Source of the DNA: Leguminivora glycinivorella | Taxonomy: Eukaryota > Arthropoda > Insecta > Lepidoptera > Tortricidae | Assembly: GCF_023078275.1 (NCBI RefSeq) | Contig: NC_062977.1 | Location: 12,855,118-12,919,117 of the forward strand | Length of the DNA stretch: 64,000 bases | Direction: 5' to 3' | Shown: positions 21,787 to 34,044 of the stretch, one piece after another | Layout: every line of letters starts with the position of its first letter | Numbering within the stretch: position 1 is the first letter of the stretch | Position numbers and translations under genes: made by a program | The notes under the pieces: model-generated | Databases searched by the model: none | Seen by the model: the letters and a program-made list of their open reading frames with translations, nothing else | What the model was told of the DNA's origin: nothing

Positions 21787-23934
21787 ACGGGTTTGTGGAT
21801 AAATTCAGCATGATATCATAATTTTAGGACGTCCAATATTTGATTTATTGGGTATCCTTCTAATAGGCACAATAATTGAAAATCAGTTAGGTACATTAGG
21901 AAAATATGAACGTATTTTCCTTTAGGATTATCATTTTAAATATCTACGAAGCAAGGGATTGGCTACTTAAGTTGGATGTTAAATTGTAATCTTACTTTAT
22001 ATGCATGTATAATAATTAAAATTTTAACAGGAATAAAGCCATACGATATAATAATAAATCTACGAGTAGCTTTAAATACCTACCGTAATTCATAGAAGCC
22101 AAACACTTTTAAACTATACCTTCATGTATATCCGGAAAAGTAATAGAAGCAGATATGTACATACTGATCAATACAACAAATAAAATAATTTAGAATCCTA
22201 TTCCAATTGAAAAGATATTGTATTGTTTTGATATTGATGTGATATCAGTTCTTCTCGTTCGCTTGTGAATGGATGCGAGCAAGATGCACTGTGCCTAATA
22301 TCAAGACAAGAACGTCCATATATAATGGAAATATGTCTGTGCCTTCTGTGATTTATATCACTCCATCGGCTCACCATGAGATTTGCGCAGTAAACGTGTA
22401 GTACATACGGATGAGACTCAATGACGATGGTAGGTGTTTATGTAGAGAACAACTAGCTATGTACTTCTTTTCAACGTGGAAAACGTAATGATTCGTAGCG
22501 AAGGTCGTTGATAAGAAATCCGCAATGTAACATTGCTTTATGCTATTGCTTTTACGCAATAAAATCATAACAAAGGAAAAACATGTGGCCGTAGCCATAC
22601 ACAGATGCAGATTTAAAAAAATAATCATTTTTTATACAATTTGATAGAAAGATACCTAATACTTATGATTTAAAATTAATTTTGGAATGAAATTGTAGTT
22701 TCTAAGTAACACGAAAATGTCCGTGAAAATAGGCTTAGCTACTTACCTATCCCTGAAAGAAAAGCAAAGCTGATGGTATGTAGCTTTAATTTTTTAGAGC
22801 CCACTATCACACAATATTTGGTTATATAGAACTACAACATACGAACAAGCGACGATAATAGATAACACAAATATAAACGCCAGATTTTGCACGCTCCTCT
22901 GTGCGCGTTACACACACCAATACATATTTGACACATTCCACTGTACATAGTATACATACCTACACCGTACGAGTATATCGGCATTTTTCCAGGAAAGTCA
23001 GAGCACTGCTAAAACCAGCCAGTGTAAGCCTAATCCAATCGCGGAAGCAATCACAGCGGAGATGTGTCCATGACCCACCGCCACAGCGTAGAGCCCGTGT
23101 TGCTATGGGCACTGGCGATCGATGGCTCCCGGGTGCATCGGGACCTTGAGCCTGAGCCTTCAGCCTTGAGCGCGAGCAAGGCTGGGACCTTCACGGTTAG
23201 AGGTCTTGCCCGGGCAACGTTTGCTCTATCATAAGGGTTATTTTATTTCATGTTGGCGGAAAATTTTCGGCATATGTTACAGTGTCAGCGGTACCCTTTG
23301 GATTGAAATATTAGCTTAAGCTTGTGGTGATTACATCAGATGTGTTTTTTTTGCAAAATACATAGTTGAATGTTTTTAAAGAGATTTTTAAGTAATACGG
23401 ACAATTATAATAAAATGAATATTTTAAAGATATCAACATGGTTACCGTGGATCATTATTCATTAAAATTAAAATATTTATATTTATTCTGTTTTATTTAT
23501 TTTATAACCAGACGGCCAATTCTATTTAAGACATTAGGTTCACTACTTAGGTTTACCTAACTATTTACTATTTGTAACGTCGCTAATTACGAGTAGTACG
23601 AATTAAAACAAGGACTATTAGAAGACGACTTCATTTGTTTTTTTCCATAAGCCACCGTGCAATTTAGCAAATGGCTGACAAATCATCATTGTCATGCGTG
23701 TCATGCGTGTCAATGGCCGCAAATGTAATAATTTTTTAAGAAAAATAAACCGCCGCTTTTGGGGTTCTGGTGAAAGGTACTTGCGAATGTTGGATTACGT
23801 AGAAATGTGTAGGTAATTTTTAAAACTGCTTTTAATATAAATCCTTGATTATTTGATGGAAACAAACATTTAATGAATATAAGTATTACGTATACCGTTA
23901 AGGTTTTAGGAGTTTCCTCAATTCCTCATTAATC
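21787..23934. other. Intron tract without recognised features
   Basis: AT-rich, with a GC-richer patch at 23030-23215. No gene supported. Confidence 0.45.
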
Positions 23935-24780
23935 CGATATCCGATTTAAGAAATCGAGCTTGACAGAATTTGACTTGAAAACTCAAAATGTAAGCATAAC
24001 AAAGAGAACAAATCTCCTAACAAATAAATGTCACAATTCTGAACTTAAATGCATGCTGTTATTATAAAAATACGAAAGTCACTATAAGTGTGCCGTTCAG
24101 ATTTGAGGAGTTCCGTTCTGATCATCATCAGAAGTTCCACTGCACCAAATGTCACTGTTCTGAACGTAAACGCAAGCTGTTCTTATAAAAACACCAAAGT
24201 CATTATAAGCGTGCCGTTCAGTTTTGAGGAATTCCGTTCTGATCTTCATCAGCAGTTTCACTGCACCAAATGTTACTGTTCTGAACGTAAGTGCATGCTG
24301 TTCTTATAAAAATACCAAAGTCACTATAAGTGTGTCGTTCAGATTTAAGGAGTTCCGTTCTGACCATCATCAGCAGTTCCACTGTACCAAATGTTACTGT
24401 TCTGAACGTAAGTGCATGCTGTTCTTATAAAAATACCAAAGTCACTATAAGTGTGCCGTTCAGATTTAAGGAGTTCCGTTCTGACCATCATCAGCAGTTC
24501 CACTACACCAAATGTCACTGTTCCGTACGTTAATGCATGCAGTTCTTATAAAAACACAAAAATCACCATATGTATGCCTTTCAGATTTGAGGAGTTCCCT
24601 CGATTTCTCCAGGATGCCATCATCAGAACAAGGTTCTGATAAATGAGACCAATCTGTATGCACATATAAAATGTCAAAATCGGTTCAGTAACGACGGAGA
24701 TATCATGGAACAAACATAAAAAAAATACAGACGAATTGAGAACCACCTTCCTTGAGATTTGGGTGCGGCGGTTAAAAAAT
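23935..24780 (+). mobile_element. Lepidopteran dispersed repeat with internal tandem expansion
   Basis: The right part (GAGGAGTTCCCTCGATTTCT, CAGGATGCCATCATCAGAAC, TCAAAATCGGTTCAGTAACG, GAACAAACATAAAAAAAATA) is a block I recall as widely dispersed in moth genomes. The left part holds the 121-bp tandem units. Its class is not clear to me. Confidence 0.55.
24058..24620 (+). repeat. 121-bp tandem repeat, four full units and a partial fifth
   Basis: Units begin at about 24058, 24179, 24300, 24421 and 24542 with TTCTTATAAAAATACCAAAG and share GTGCCGTTCAGATT, GAGTTCCGTTCTGA, CATCATCAGCAGTTCCACTG and TTCTGAACGTAAGTGCATGC. Spacing is 121 bp throughout. Overlapping open frames in the array are repeat artefacts. 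Confidence 0.93.
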
Positions 24781-25409
24781 AAAGGCTCCTAAATAATGGT
24801 TGTATTGGAGGGAACACACTCACATGAGCACCCCAGTCTCAAATCACAACTTATGACTCTTATGAGGTTAGGACAGTGTAACAAGTATGCCCCGTAACAG
24901 GAACAACACATTTAACTGTAGGTTGCACAAACTCAACTGATCAAAAATTGTCGGCACTTTTAAATATTACTATTGGCTTACCCGGATGTATTTATCAATA
25001 CCAAACATACCGATGATCTTTTAAATAGAACAGAATATTACTGTTTTTTTTATTGAAAAATTAAAAAAAAAAATCTTTAGGTTTGGTAATTCAAATATGT
25101 CTAATTACTATATTCAAGTTCAATTTAATTCAGGGCGCCGATTTATTTTAATCAATTCGTTAAAGTTTTATACTGTTAATTGTTACGATACGACTTTGAG
25201 TTTTCCTGCGTAGAAATTTACTCGACAATTTTCGGGTGTGTGCGCTTAGCAGGCTGCTCGAGGTAAAATTGTTTTGGAAGTATGTACATCTTTTCTTGAG
25301 AACGGAAAATTTATTCTTGTAAGTACCTAACGACACAACGAACTTTGAGACTGAAACCTAAAAAAGTAAAAAGTTTTTTTAACCCACATTTTATTTTCGG
25401 AGGACTGAC
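24781..25409. other. Intron tract
   Basis: AT-rich; nothing recognised. Confidence 0.4.
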
Positions 25410-25417
25410 CTCTACAT

Positions 25418-26104
25418 TAGACGTGTGCGCCGATTAAAAAATGATCGGCGGCGGCGTTTGTCAAAAAATCGGCGGCGGCGGCGTATTTTCGGCGTGAATT
25501 CGGCGTGACCTTGATTTCATGTTTCTTATATAAAATTCATTTATTTGTTTTTATTCTTGAAAATTTGATCAATACAGGTGTACTACTTACACTTTTATAT
25601 AAAATATGAGTTAAATAACACATATAAGTGAACACGGGATAGGAAAAGACACTTTCGAGTATACCCAAATATATATAAATATAATAAATATATAAGACAA
25701 TATTTCGAGGAGCCATGAAATCTTGAATGGATTCAATGGTGATCTAGATGAAAAGATAGCAGAAGATCCAACAGGGAAAGTTCTTGGCTCTCCAGATGTG
25801 GTATTCTCGTAGTGCTGTAAACAATTGTGTCAAGTCGTATGCCAGATCAAAGTCGTCACGATCATAGATCTTCCCCCATATCCGGTTTTTCGCATCTTTC
25901 TTAGTGCTTAATACAGAATATTTTAATAAAAGTAAATTATATGTATTGGAAATTGCATAAAAAGTCCAAAAATGTAATCAAATACTAAGTTTGAGCAATT
26001 TATTTACCAAGGTCACGCCGATTTCACGCCGATTAATAATCGGCGGCGGCGGCGTGGCCAAAATTACCGGCGGCGGCGGCGCGCCGGCGCGGCGCACACG
26101 TCTA
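25418..26104. mobile_element. hAT-type MITE with GGC-rich ends, 687 bp
   Basis: TAGACGTGTGCGCCG at the left is mirrored by CGGCGCACACGTCTA at the right. Both ends then carry CGGCGGCGG arrays and TCGGCGTGA blocks in inverted order. The flanks CTCTACAT (25410-25417) and CTTTACAT (26105-26112) form an 8-bp target duplication with one mismatch, as expected for hAT. The interior is AT-rich and noncoding. Confidence 0.85.
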
Positions 26105-27502
26105 CTTTACATTTGTAAAACTTTTAGCAAGCTGTGGTTCAGCCAGCACGCGGCTTAGAAGCCATAGGTGTAGAATACTTGTTAATAATAAAAGCTAGAG
26201 ATGGGCCGATATGGACTTTGCCGAATACGAATATTCGGCCGAACATTCGGTTCAGCTCTTACCGAACCGAACATTCGGCCGAATATTCGGTTACGCCATA
26301 TTTTGAAAGCGGATGTTAAGATTAAAACTATTAAATTATTGATAATGATTACATAATTATGTTACTACAATTAAGTTTTTATGATTTAGTGGATAACTAA
26401 AACTTAGTTAAAACCAAGGACCATTTAATACTAGACTGATATAGCCCATATAAAAAAGCGTACCCCTGAAAAAAGCTTAGTTTTTGCTTTAAAACTAGAT
26501 GGCGTTGTTTCGTAACCCGGGAGTGGAAAAAAACATATTTTCACACATATTTTTACTTGTTTTTATATTATACTATAAATAACTATCAAAAAACTTTATT
26601 TTAATATCAAAATATTGGCTCAAAACACAATTTTTACAAAATATATTTTTTGGTCGGCCTCGACGTAGTTGTGATCGCTTCGCTGGCTAAGTTTGTTCGC
26701 ATGTTGTCTAATTATTGCCAAATAAAATGACTAGATGACGTTGGTGGACTAGGAAAATGTCACATCCGTTTCGTTGTTCATTAATATAATATACTTAGTG
26801 ATAATAAACCTATATGTTGAGCTCAAATACGTTCAACAGAACGCAATCATTGTGCCAACAGATGTGACATCTGACATCCATGTCACATCACGAATGTCAT
26901 TGTATGATTTATTGAATATTCATAATATATGGATATTAAATATTTTAGAATCGCAGCAGCAATGCGAGTAGAGATACAGAATTAATAACTGTATAAATTA
27001 ATAATTGTATGACCAATGACCTCATACATAAAATTACCAGTTTAGGTGACAGAAGGCGAATCCAATTTGTAAACATTAAATGTGCTAAGGAAAAGAATCT
27101 TTCCGATTTTCAACGGGACACGGCTGAAGGGGCGAGCTGGTTTCGACTGCGCCCATGCATCTCAATTGTCCAGAAAATTCATTCGAAGATCATTTTGCTT
27201 ATAATAATCTGAGTAATCACAGTGAATGGTTTGACAGTATTTCAGCTAACATGTAGAGAGACTTGCTAGCTTCGTCGGTCAGGCTTCGTCTTGGACACAA
27301 CGCGGATGGTTAGGCCGCCAGGTGTGGCACTTTGGATTACGTTTTTATAATAAATTAATGATAGTTTGTATTGTTTTGGTAATATATTTGCTACTCGTAT
27401 ACTACTCGTTTGGTACTCGTATAAACCTAAACTGAGATAATAAATGAATAAAAGGAAATAATTAGTGAAACTCTGACATAAGTAATAATTAATGAGACTA
27501 AA

Positions 27503-27633
27503 TGCGTTTTCACATTATCCGATCCGATATCGGATGTAGGACTGATACCCCATACATTACAGGCGCTATCTTGGATTTTTTCCATTTAAATCCTTCCGAC
27601 ATCCGATATCGGATCGGATAATGTGAAAACGGA
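27503..27633. mobile_element. Palindromic MITE with CGATCCGATATCGGATG ends
   Basis: CGTTTTCACATTATCCGATC plus CGATATCGGATGT at the left is matched almost perfectly in reverse complement at the right (ACATCCGATATCGGATCGGA, TAATGTGAAAACG). Flanking ACTAA on both sides may be a target duplication. Confidence 0.85.
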
Positions 27634-27794
27634 CTAAGACAATAGATACCTTGTTAGTGTTATATATCTATGCCTATGTATATCCCACCAAAAACACTCT
27701 GTAAAAAATAGCCGTCTCGATGGAGCTGCTTGTTTATCTCTAAAAAGTAATGAAATCTACATAAAGTTCCTTACTGCGATTTCTTTATTATTAT

Positions 27795-28060
27795 AGTTAA
27801 CTAGCCTTTGCCCGCGGCTTCGCTCGCGTTAAATTCGAAAATCTCTCCACAAACTTCCATCCTCCATTCTAAGGAAGTGGGGGGATATAAAAAGAGACAA
27901 AAAGTAGCCTATGTCAAGTATTATGTCACTTTCCATCCCTTCAACTATCTCCACTTAAAAAATCACGTCAATACGTCGCTCCGTTTTGCTGTGAAAGATG
28001 GACAAACAAACAGACACACACACTTTCCCATTTATAATATTAGTATGGATGTTGTGTGAC
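27795..28060 (+). mobile_element. Lepidopteran dispersed retroposon-like repeat, fuller copy
   Basis: Contains AGCCTTTGCCCGCGGCTTCG, GTAGCCTATGTCAAGTATTA, CCATCCCTTCAACTATCTCC, GACAAACAAACAGACACACA and a right end ATAATATTAGTATGGAT. This block order is one I recall as dispersed throughout Lepidoptera. Its 83-codon open frame is incidental. Confidence 0.65.
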
Positions 28061-28113
28061 TTGGCCGTTGAAGTGTAGCGGTGCTGGCGACAGATTGTCA
28101 TGGAGCACCTGGT

Positions 28114-28154
28114 TATAAACTTCTTTATACCCTTTGTGTATAAAGAAGTTTATA
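28114..28154. repeat. Perfect 17-bp hairpin
   Basis: TATAAACTTCTTTATAC and GTATAAAGAAGTTTATA flank a 7-bp loop. No T-run or RNA gene context. Confidence 0.8.
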
Positions 28155-28245
28155 AGTTTCATATTCGATGGTCCGAGCTAAGGTTCGTAAAGCCATGAAG
28201 CCGAGCTGATAATCATTGTCGCTAAACGCCGATCGAAACGCAGTC

Positions 28246-28402
28246 TGAAGTGGGTGATAAACGTACGATACGAGCAGGTATGCGTACTTATGGCTCGACG
28301 ACCTTTTTCGATTGTGTGTCACCGTAAGTACGCGTAAAAACCGCTGCGCATAGTAGTCGACCATCCAACGCGTACTTGCTCGTACGCCTATCACCCACTT
28401 GA
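28246..28402. mobile_element. Short MITE-like inverted repeat
   Basis: AAGTGGGTGATAAACGTACG and the following GAGCA block (28246 on) are mirrored by TGCTCGTACGCCTATCACCC ACTT ending near 28402. The 89-codon minus frame covering it is incidental. Confidence 0.6.
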
Positions 28403-30501
28403 CGTCGCGCCAACACTTTATGGAAAAAGCGGGTTTTCGACAACTACCAATAAGATTTTAGACATTCAAAAATCTTCAATAATACTCAAATGTTTCGGTC
28501 GCACTCGTTCAAATATAGGATAGGATTGGTATGAGCGAGACGGTCAGGAGATTGATTGTCAACATGATATCTATCATAAACACCGTTCGAAATGGCTTCA
28601 TTAAAATCTAAATTTTAAATATATTGAAAGTAATATTACTAATCATTGACGTCACGCTCAAAATGAAAGAGATAGAAAATTTGACAGTATGGTACTCTTT
28701 TGCATGATTGTCATAATTCAAAATAAGAACGATGGCTTGCGTTGTAAACAGGGACTGAAACATGACACGGGCCCCTAGCGTCATCTATTGGGACCGTGCG
28801 CGACGACAACGCCACGTGACAGTGACAATATTGTAACCGCTGTGAAGCGAGAAGTAAGTAAACATTGTGAAAAAATTAATGAAATCTTGTGCTATTTTAC
28901 TACATTAGACAATTTTGGACGATGGTGGTTACAAACATTATCGCCAATAACATTAAATCGTTGTTTTCAGTGAGAAATTAACAAACTGGTGACTAAAACG
29001 GGGTTTCGAGCCATCGCTCAAGAAAACATTTTCCAACCTGAGACGATGAATAAAGGTAATAAATTGGTGCTAGCTGGGCATTTTCTACAGATTGAAAACA
29101 TTATTCCACCATTTATACCTATGTGCAATAAAGTATAAATAAATCATTGGCTTTTGAAATAGTTGATCAGTTCACTGCTATTCTGTCATTTTCATAGGCT
29201 ACTTACTTATAGGAATTATAAATATCATTGCAGGGCATAGGGTTTATTGTAAAATAAAAACAAACTTGCTATAATAACGTTTAATTATAATATACATTAC
29301 AAAAACTTCTTTCATTTACTTGAAAATATTGGAGGTTTACCAGATATCACATCAAATACAATCATGAATGCGATGAAATAAGTTCTCAGGAATTTTATTT
29401 AAAATGTGATAAGCCTTCAGTGGATGGACTGCTTCTGCTTCTATTGTTATCGTGCTCCTTCTTCCCATTGAAACCTCGATATTTACGCATTTTCGTCAAT
29501 CCGTTTCGATTTGTAAACAGGAGCACAGATGAGGAAACAAATAAAATGATTTTCGAACATAACTGGGATTGGTTTCCACGTCGGCTTTTCTACCTCCAAT
29601 AAAATTTGCACTATAAATTCACCGTAAATTCAATTCAATACTTGTATCAAATGATTACGCACTATAAGTAAAACTTCAGAGATTGGACGACCCTTTTCTT
29701 CTTACGGCAACTATTCACTTAAACGGTGGTTTCGTTTCCACCACGGTCTTGGAAATAGCTAGAATTTAGTCGCTACTTTTCTTGGAGTTATTACAATTCG
29801 CCATAACAAATTTTACTGGGCCCGTATTAAATTTATCTCAAAAACGACATGAAAATGTTTACTGCAATATGGATTTGACAGCGCAAGTCAGCGACTAAGA
29901 TGTCAATTTTGGCCGTAGTGAGCGCTGTGATCGTTTTAGCTACCCCCTCCACCCGCTTTGCACCCTGCCAATATACTTTTCACTGTATCACTTGTAATGC
30001 CGTTGAACTACCGCGTGCGTATTTAAATAAAAAACGACATTTTTATTCAAATGACACTCTTAGTGACATCTAGTGACATAGATTTACGGCTGCCAACGGG
30101 GTACGGTATTTAGTATGGACTCTGCTGGTCCTTTATAATCGTCCTTGGTTAAAACAATTCTTCTCAACTCTTAAACTACGGTTTTTTAACTTTTTACTAA
30201 ACAATTGTATTCATATTTTGACGCATAGGTTTCTCTCTTTTTATCAGTTCCTTAAAAACCTACTAAAATAGGAGCTTATTATCTAATGGAATATGTAAGA
30301 TCTTCATTTTACTAAGTTTATTCGGTAAATATTCGGCAATGCAACCGAATTATTCGGCCGAATACGAACATTGAAAAACTTGCCGAATATGCCCAATACC
30401 GAATATTTACCGAATATTCGGCCCATCTCTAATAAAAGCTTTTGTAAAAAAATATACATTCAATGACATTCAAGTAAAAGTGAAAAACTTAAGAAAGTCA
30501 C

Positions 30502-30607
30502 CTGTTGTATGTGTGAGTGACGTGTTCGAATAGGCGTTTGTTTTGTTTGTGTTACTAATTTTAAATATGTGTTCTCTATTCGAACACGTCACTCACACAT
30601 ACAACAG
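30502..30607. repeat. Perfect 32-bp hairpin at the left arm tip
   Basis: CTGTTGTATGTGTGAGTGAC and GTGTTCGAATAG are mirrored exactly at 30576-30607 around a 42-bp loop. No counterpart is seen at the right tip, so it is probably a separate small insertion. Confidence 0.8.
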
Positions 30608-31207
30608 TACCGTTACCATGGGCTGCCCAAGTGAGAGCCGTATTACTTTACTCAGAAAGTAAGTGAGTTTACGTTTGTTTACAATATATTGTGCCTAACT
30701 TCACACCAAAGAAGCTGTTTCTATCTCTTTCTAAGTTTATCAATAAACGGAGAAAGAACTATAGGCGAATGCTACGCCTCTGGTGTTTACGCGATGGAAC
30801 TAAATCATAAGTAAATGTAATTTACCTATCGAAATCTGTCAATATAGGGTCTACTGCAAATTTCGAAACATATGCACTGAGGGATTCTTCCTCTTTCACT
30901 TTATACTGATAAGAGTAAAAGAGACGCATGTCCACATTTCGATAACTTCAGTATTCGGTAGTAGGCCTCAAACCATAGACCAAGTCATTCTAACGTGACA
31001 TTTCTGTCAAGTTATACAAAAATCACACGGAATTTTTACGATTATATTTGCAGTTTTAAATAAAATTATGACTAACATATTGCATTGCATTAATTTATAA
31101 TATTACGTGAAATTCAAGATTAGCTAAAATTGAATAAAAAGATAAACCAGTGAAAAAATCAAATAAGGTAATAAGTTATTTTTGGCCATCATTTTGTACT
31201 ATTTACA

Positions 31208-31444
31208 ATGTTTACAATTGAGATGATTATATTGCTCAAAGCAGTTTTTGGTTTCAGAAAGATGACGGAAGCTATGATTAAAATCAATATTTCCGAACAA
31301 ATCGTATGGTATTCAGTCAACATGGAAGATGGTTCAATTGATATTAATACTGTGGCACTCTGGCAGTTACGCTACTCAAAACCTGAGGGCAGCAGAGGGG
31401 AGCAATACCAATTTATAGGTGTTTTTGTTCCGCGATGCACTTAA
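31208..31444 (+). pseudogene. Decayed reading frame in the left arm, paired with 32863-33138
   Basis: A 78-codon frame ends QYQFIGVFVPRCT. The inverted right arm encodes QYEFMGMLVPQCT on the minus strand at the matching place, inside a 91-codon frame at 32863-33138. Sharing this peptide between diverged copies hints that the parent sequence was coding. An AATAAA follows in both arms (31515; about 32882 on the minus strand). I do not recognise the family, and both copies look truncated or frameshifted. Confidence 0.3.
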
Positions 31445-31619
31445 TGGTATTGTTAGCCATGATCATCACGAGTATATGTATACAACTCCAAAAAATAATC
31501 CTGTTATTTACTAAAATAAAGTATTTCATTAATTGACTTTGTTTATTTGTGATGTTCTCGAGTAGTAAAGAAATAGAAATATTTTTACAGAAAAAGGGTA
31601 CACTATCATCTTATATAGA

Positions 31620-31800
31620 ATTAGCTTTTGCCCGCGGTTTCGCTCGCGTACTAAAAAAATTCTTATTCAAACATATACAAATAATAAAATTTTCATTTGG
31701 ATCCGTAGGTTTCTATGCAGACGTTTGTCTGCGTTTATTTCGATTACTCATATTACTATTGTTTTTAAAAAAGAAATGCTTGCAGTGGTTGTACAAATGT
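31620..31800 (+). mobile_element. Fragment of the TTTGCCCGCGG repeat
   Basis: TTAGCTTTTGCCCGCGGTTT, CGCTCGCGTAC and later TTTGGATCCGTAGGTTTC match the copy at 1791-2000. Confidence 0.55.
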
Positions 31801-32432
31801 TACACAGCGACCACAGCGTAGGTAGTAGGTACGAGTAGGTATGTATAATATATACACTGAGGAAACTACATATTGTACAACAGAACTCACATAGCTCCGT
31901 ATCTCGGCACTATTGTCGGTGGGTAAGAAGTACTTTCTCGCATTATCGCTTACAATTACCGATTGCCGACTAATTACCCCTATCCCTAACCCTACCCCTA
32001 TCCCTATCCCTATTAGGGTTTGCTCCCGGGAAATACCGGTACCGAAAGTACCGGGAATTCCCGGGATTTTCAGCCAATCAAAGAACCGGGAAATGAACTT
32101 GACTTGAAGGCTCGTAAACCCTATAATTTATGAATTTATTATGCACACTATTGGCGCTTTGTAAATAATTTGTAATTGTTCAAAAATACTTCTTTTCATT
32201 CATAAAACATTGTATTGTGTAGTTACTAAATGTCATAAGTTTAGCATTTCAATATGTGCAATATTACTTTTATGATTAATAACAAAGTAATTGTTATTCC
32301 TGTAATTGTTTCTTCTGCTGTATGTTGTATTAAATATTGTATGTTTGCGCTGATGGCCAAGTTGCCAATGCTCCCAATAAATAAAAAAAAAAATTAGCTT
32401 TGTCAGTTTTGACACAAGGACTTAGCTGAAAT

Positions 32433-32595
32433 GTCAATCGTTGACGCTAAACCATGGACTTTAAATCTATGCGCTAAACGCCGATCGAAATTCAGTCTAG
32501 CTCTGTCATGTCAATACGGAAAAGTGATAGAGATAGCTAAGCTACGATAACGATGTTATCATAATCGTTTGTGCATTTGGCTACGTGCCCTGCCA
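32433..32595 (+). mobile_element. Copy of the CGCCGATCGAAACG MITE family
   Basis: CAATCGTTGACGCTAAAC, AACGCCGATCGAAATTCAG, GATAGAGATAGCTAAGCTAC and GTGCATTTGGCTACGTGCC follow the order of the copy at 11125-11365, read on the plus strand, with an insertion near 32450-32470. Confidence 0.6.
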
Positions 32596-34044
32596 AAAAA
32601 TTAGATACAATTTTTACTTGTTTGCTTTTTCTACTCACTTTTGTATCAAATTATAATCTTCATATACACCCCATAATGGCCTAATCGCCTTCAAAAGTTC
32701 TACTATACCTTACCTTAGACTTTGTCGTTACCTATGTCGATGTCGTTGTAATTGATGTTTGATATTTACGTAAACGCTGAATTTTAGGTTTTTAGTTTTC
32801 GTTTCACGTCAATTTATTAAATACTTAGCCTGTTACTCAAGAATATTACAAAATAAACAAAGTCACAGAATGAGATACTTTATTTCAGTAATAGGATATT
32901 TTTTTTGAAGTTTTTTCCTTTGGTTCGGTTCTAATACATACCCACGAGATATGGTGTTATGGTGACTATTAGGTACAAGTATTGTGCATTGAGGAACTAA
33001 CATGCCCATGAATTCGTACTGCCTGCTGCTGTAGGTAATCAGTTGATTCTTAACTGCCTCATTCATTATCAATTTGAATAATCTTCTACGTTGGGTTTGC
33101 TGAATACCATACGGCTGGCATGGAAATACTGTTTTCAATAATATCTTCTTTTTCTGAAAGCAACCAATATAATCATCTCAACTGTAGCTAAACAGTACAA
33201 AATGATGAATAAATATACCTAACTCATTACCTTTGTAAAAGTATCAAGCACGGGTTTCATCACTGGTTTATCTTTTTATCGAACTACTGACTAACTGCTA
33301 CATTTAAGCTGTTCTTTAATTTCACGTAATATTATAAATTAATACATATTTGTCATAATTGCACTTAAAATTGCAAATATAATCGTGAAAATGTTGTGGG
33401 ATTGTTATATAATTTGACAGTAATGACACATCAGAGTGAATTGGTGGTTTACTTTTACGTTAGTGACTGTCATGATTACTCACGTAAAGTATTGAGTTTT
33501 CACTAGAGACTGTCAAATAGTTCTGGTTCTATTGACTTCATACAGTTAGAAAGAGAGCGCCTTAGCTGTAAAGTTAGGAACGTATTGAAAACTCGGACTA
33601 AACACGTTAATAACTTATGGTACCGATGAAAATTTTAGTACGTGAGCGTTTCCGCTTAGAGCGCTGTTCAGATTTTCCATACATTTTCCGTAACTCTCAC
33701 TGAAAACGTAACGTATTTTTTAACTCAAAAAAGTCATGGTAAGGCTACTGGTGACTTTCTTAAGTTTTTCACCTATAGCGTTTTTATTACCTCGCAGAAA
33801 TTGCTATAAAAATGTAAGTCGGGTTTTACATTAACAATTAGGGCTTAGTTTCATTAAATTAGTAAATTAAGCAATTTATTTTTATTCCATTATTACTTAA
33901 ATATAAAGTATGTTGCAACGCATTAAAGGTTTCCAAATAGTTAATTATTGCCTACGTGATATGTTTGACACATAATTATATATTTAATATTTTAAATTAC
34001 AGTAGCTTATCAAAATAAAAATAATAAATATTTAAGCGGAAAGG

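Larger units (their letters stand above)
26196..30431. mobile_element. hAT-type element, 4236 bp, with perfect 8-bp target duplication
   Basis: The left end TAGAGATGGGCCGATAT and right end ATATTCGGCCCATCTCTA are inverted repeats. Both sides hold runs of CCGAATATTCGGCC-like words. ATAAAAGC flanks the element at 26188-26195 and 30432-30439. No frame above about 90 codons occurs inside and none has hAT transposase motifs, so the copy is nonautonomous. It contains other insertions (27503-27633, 27795-28060, 28246-28402). The ends are too far apart for a simple MITE, so this is probably a composite or an internally replaced relic. Confidence 0.85.
30480..33772. mobile_element. 3.3-kb element with long diverged inverted arms
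   Basis: The tips are exact: GTGAAAAACTTAAGAAAGTC (30480 on) and its reverse complement ending at 33772. Longer inner blocks also pair in inverted order: 31020-31550 with 32845-33430 (for example TTTACGATTATATTTGCA, TTAATTTATAATATTACGTG, AAAAAGATAAACCAGTGA, GAGATGATTATATTG and AAATAAAGTATYTCATT). Arms have diverged by substitutions and indels. Each arm holds a remnant of a reading frame. The 1.3 kb between arms contains other repeats. This could be a foldback-type element or an old inverted duplication. Confidence 0.75.

Noticed and set aside
31976..32012. Telomere-like CCCTA repeats
   Set aside because: The run is an irregular mix of CCCTAT and CCCTAA over about 35 bp, not the insect TTAGG array.
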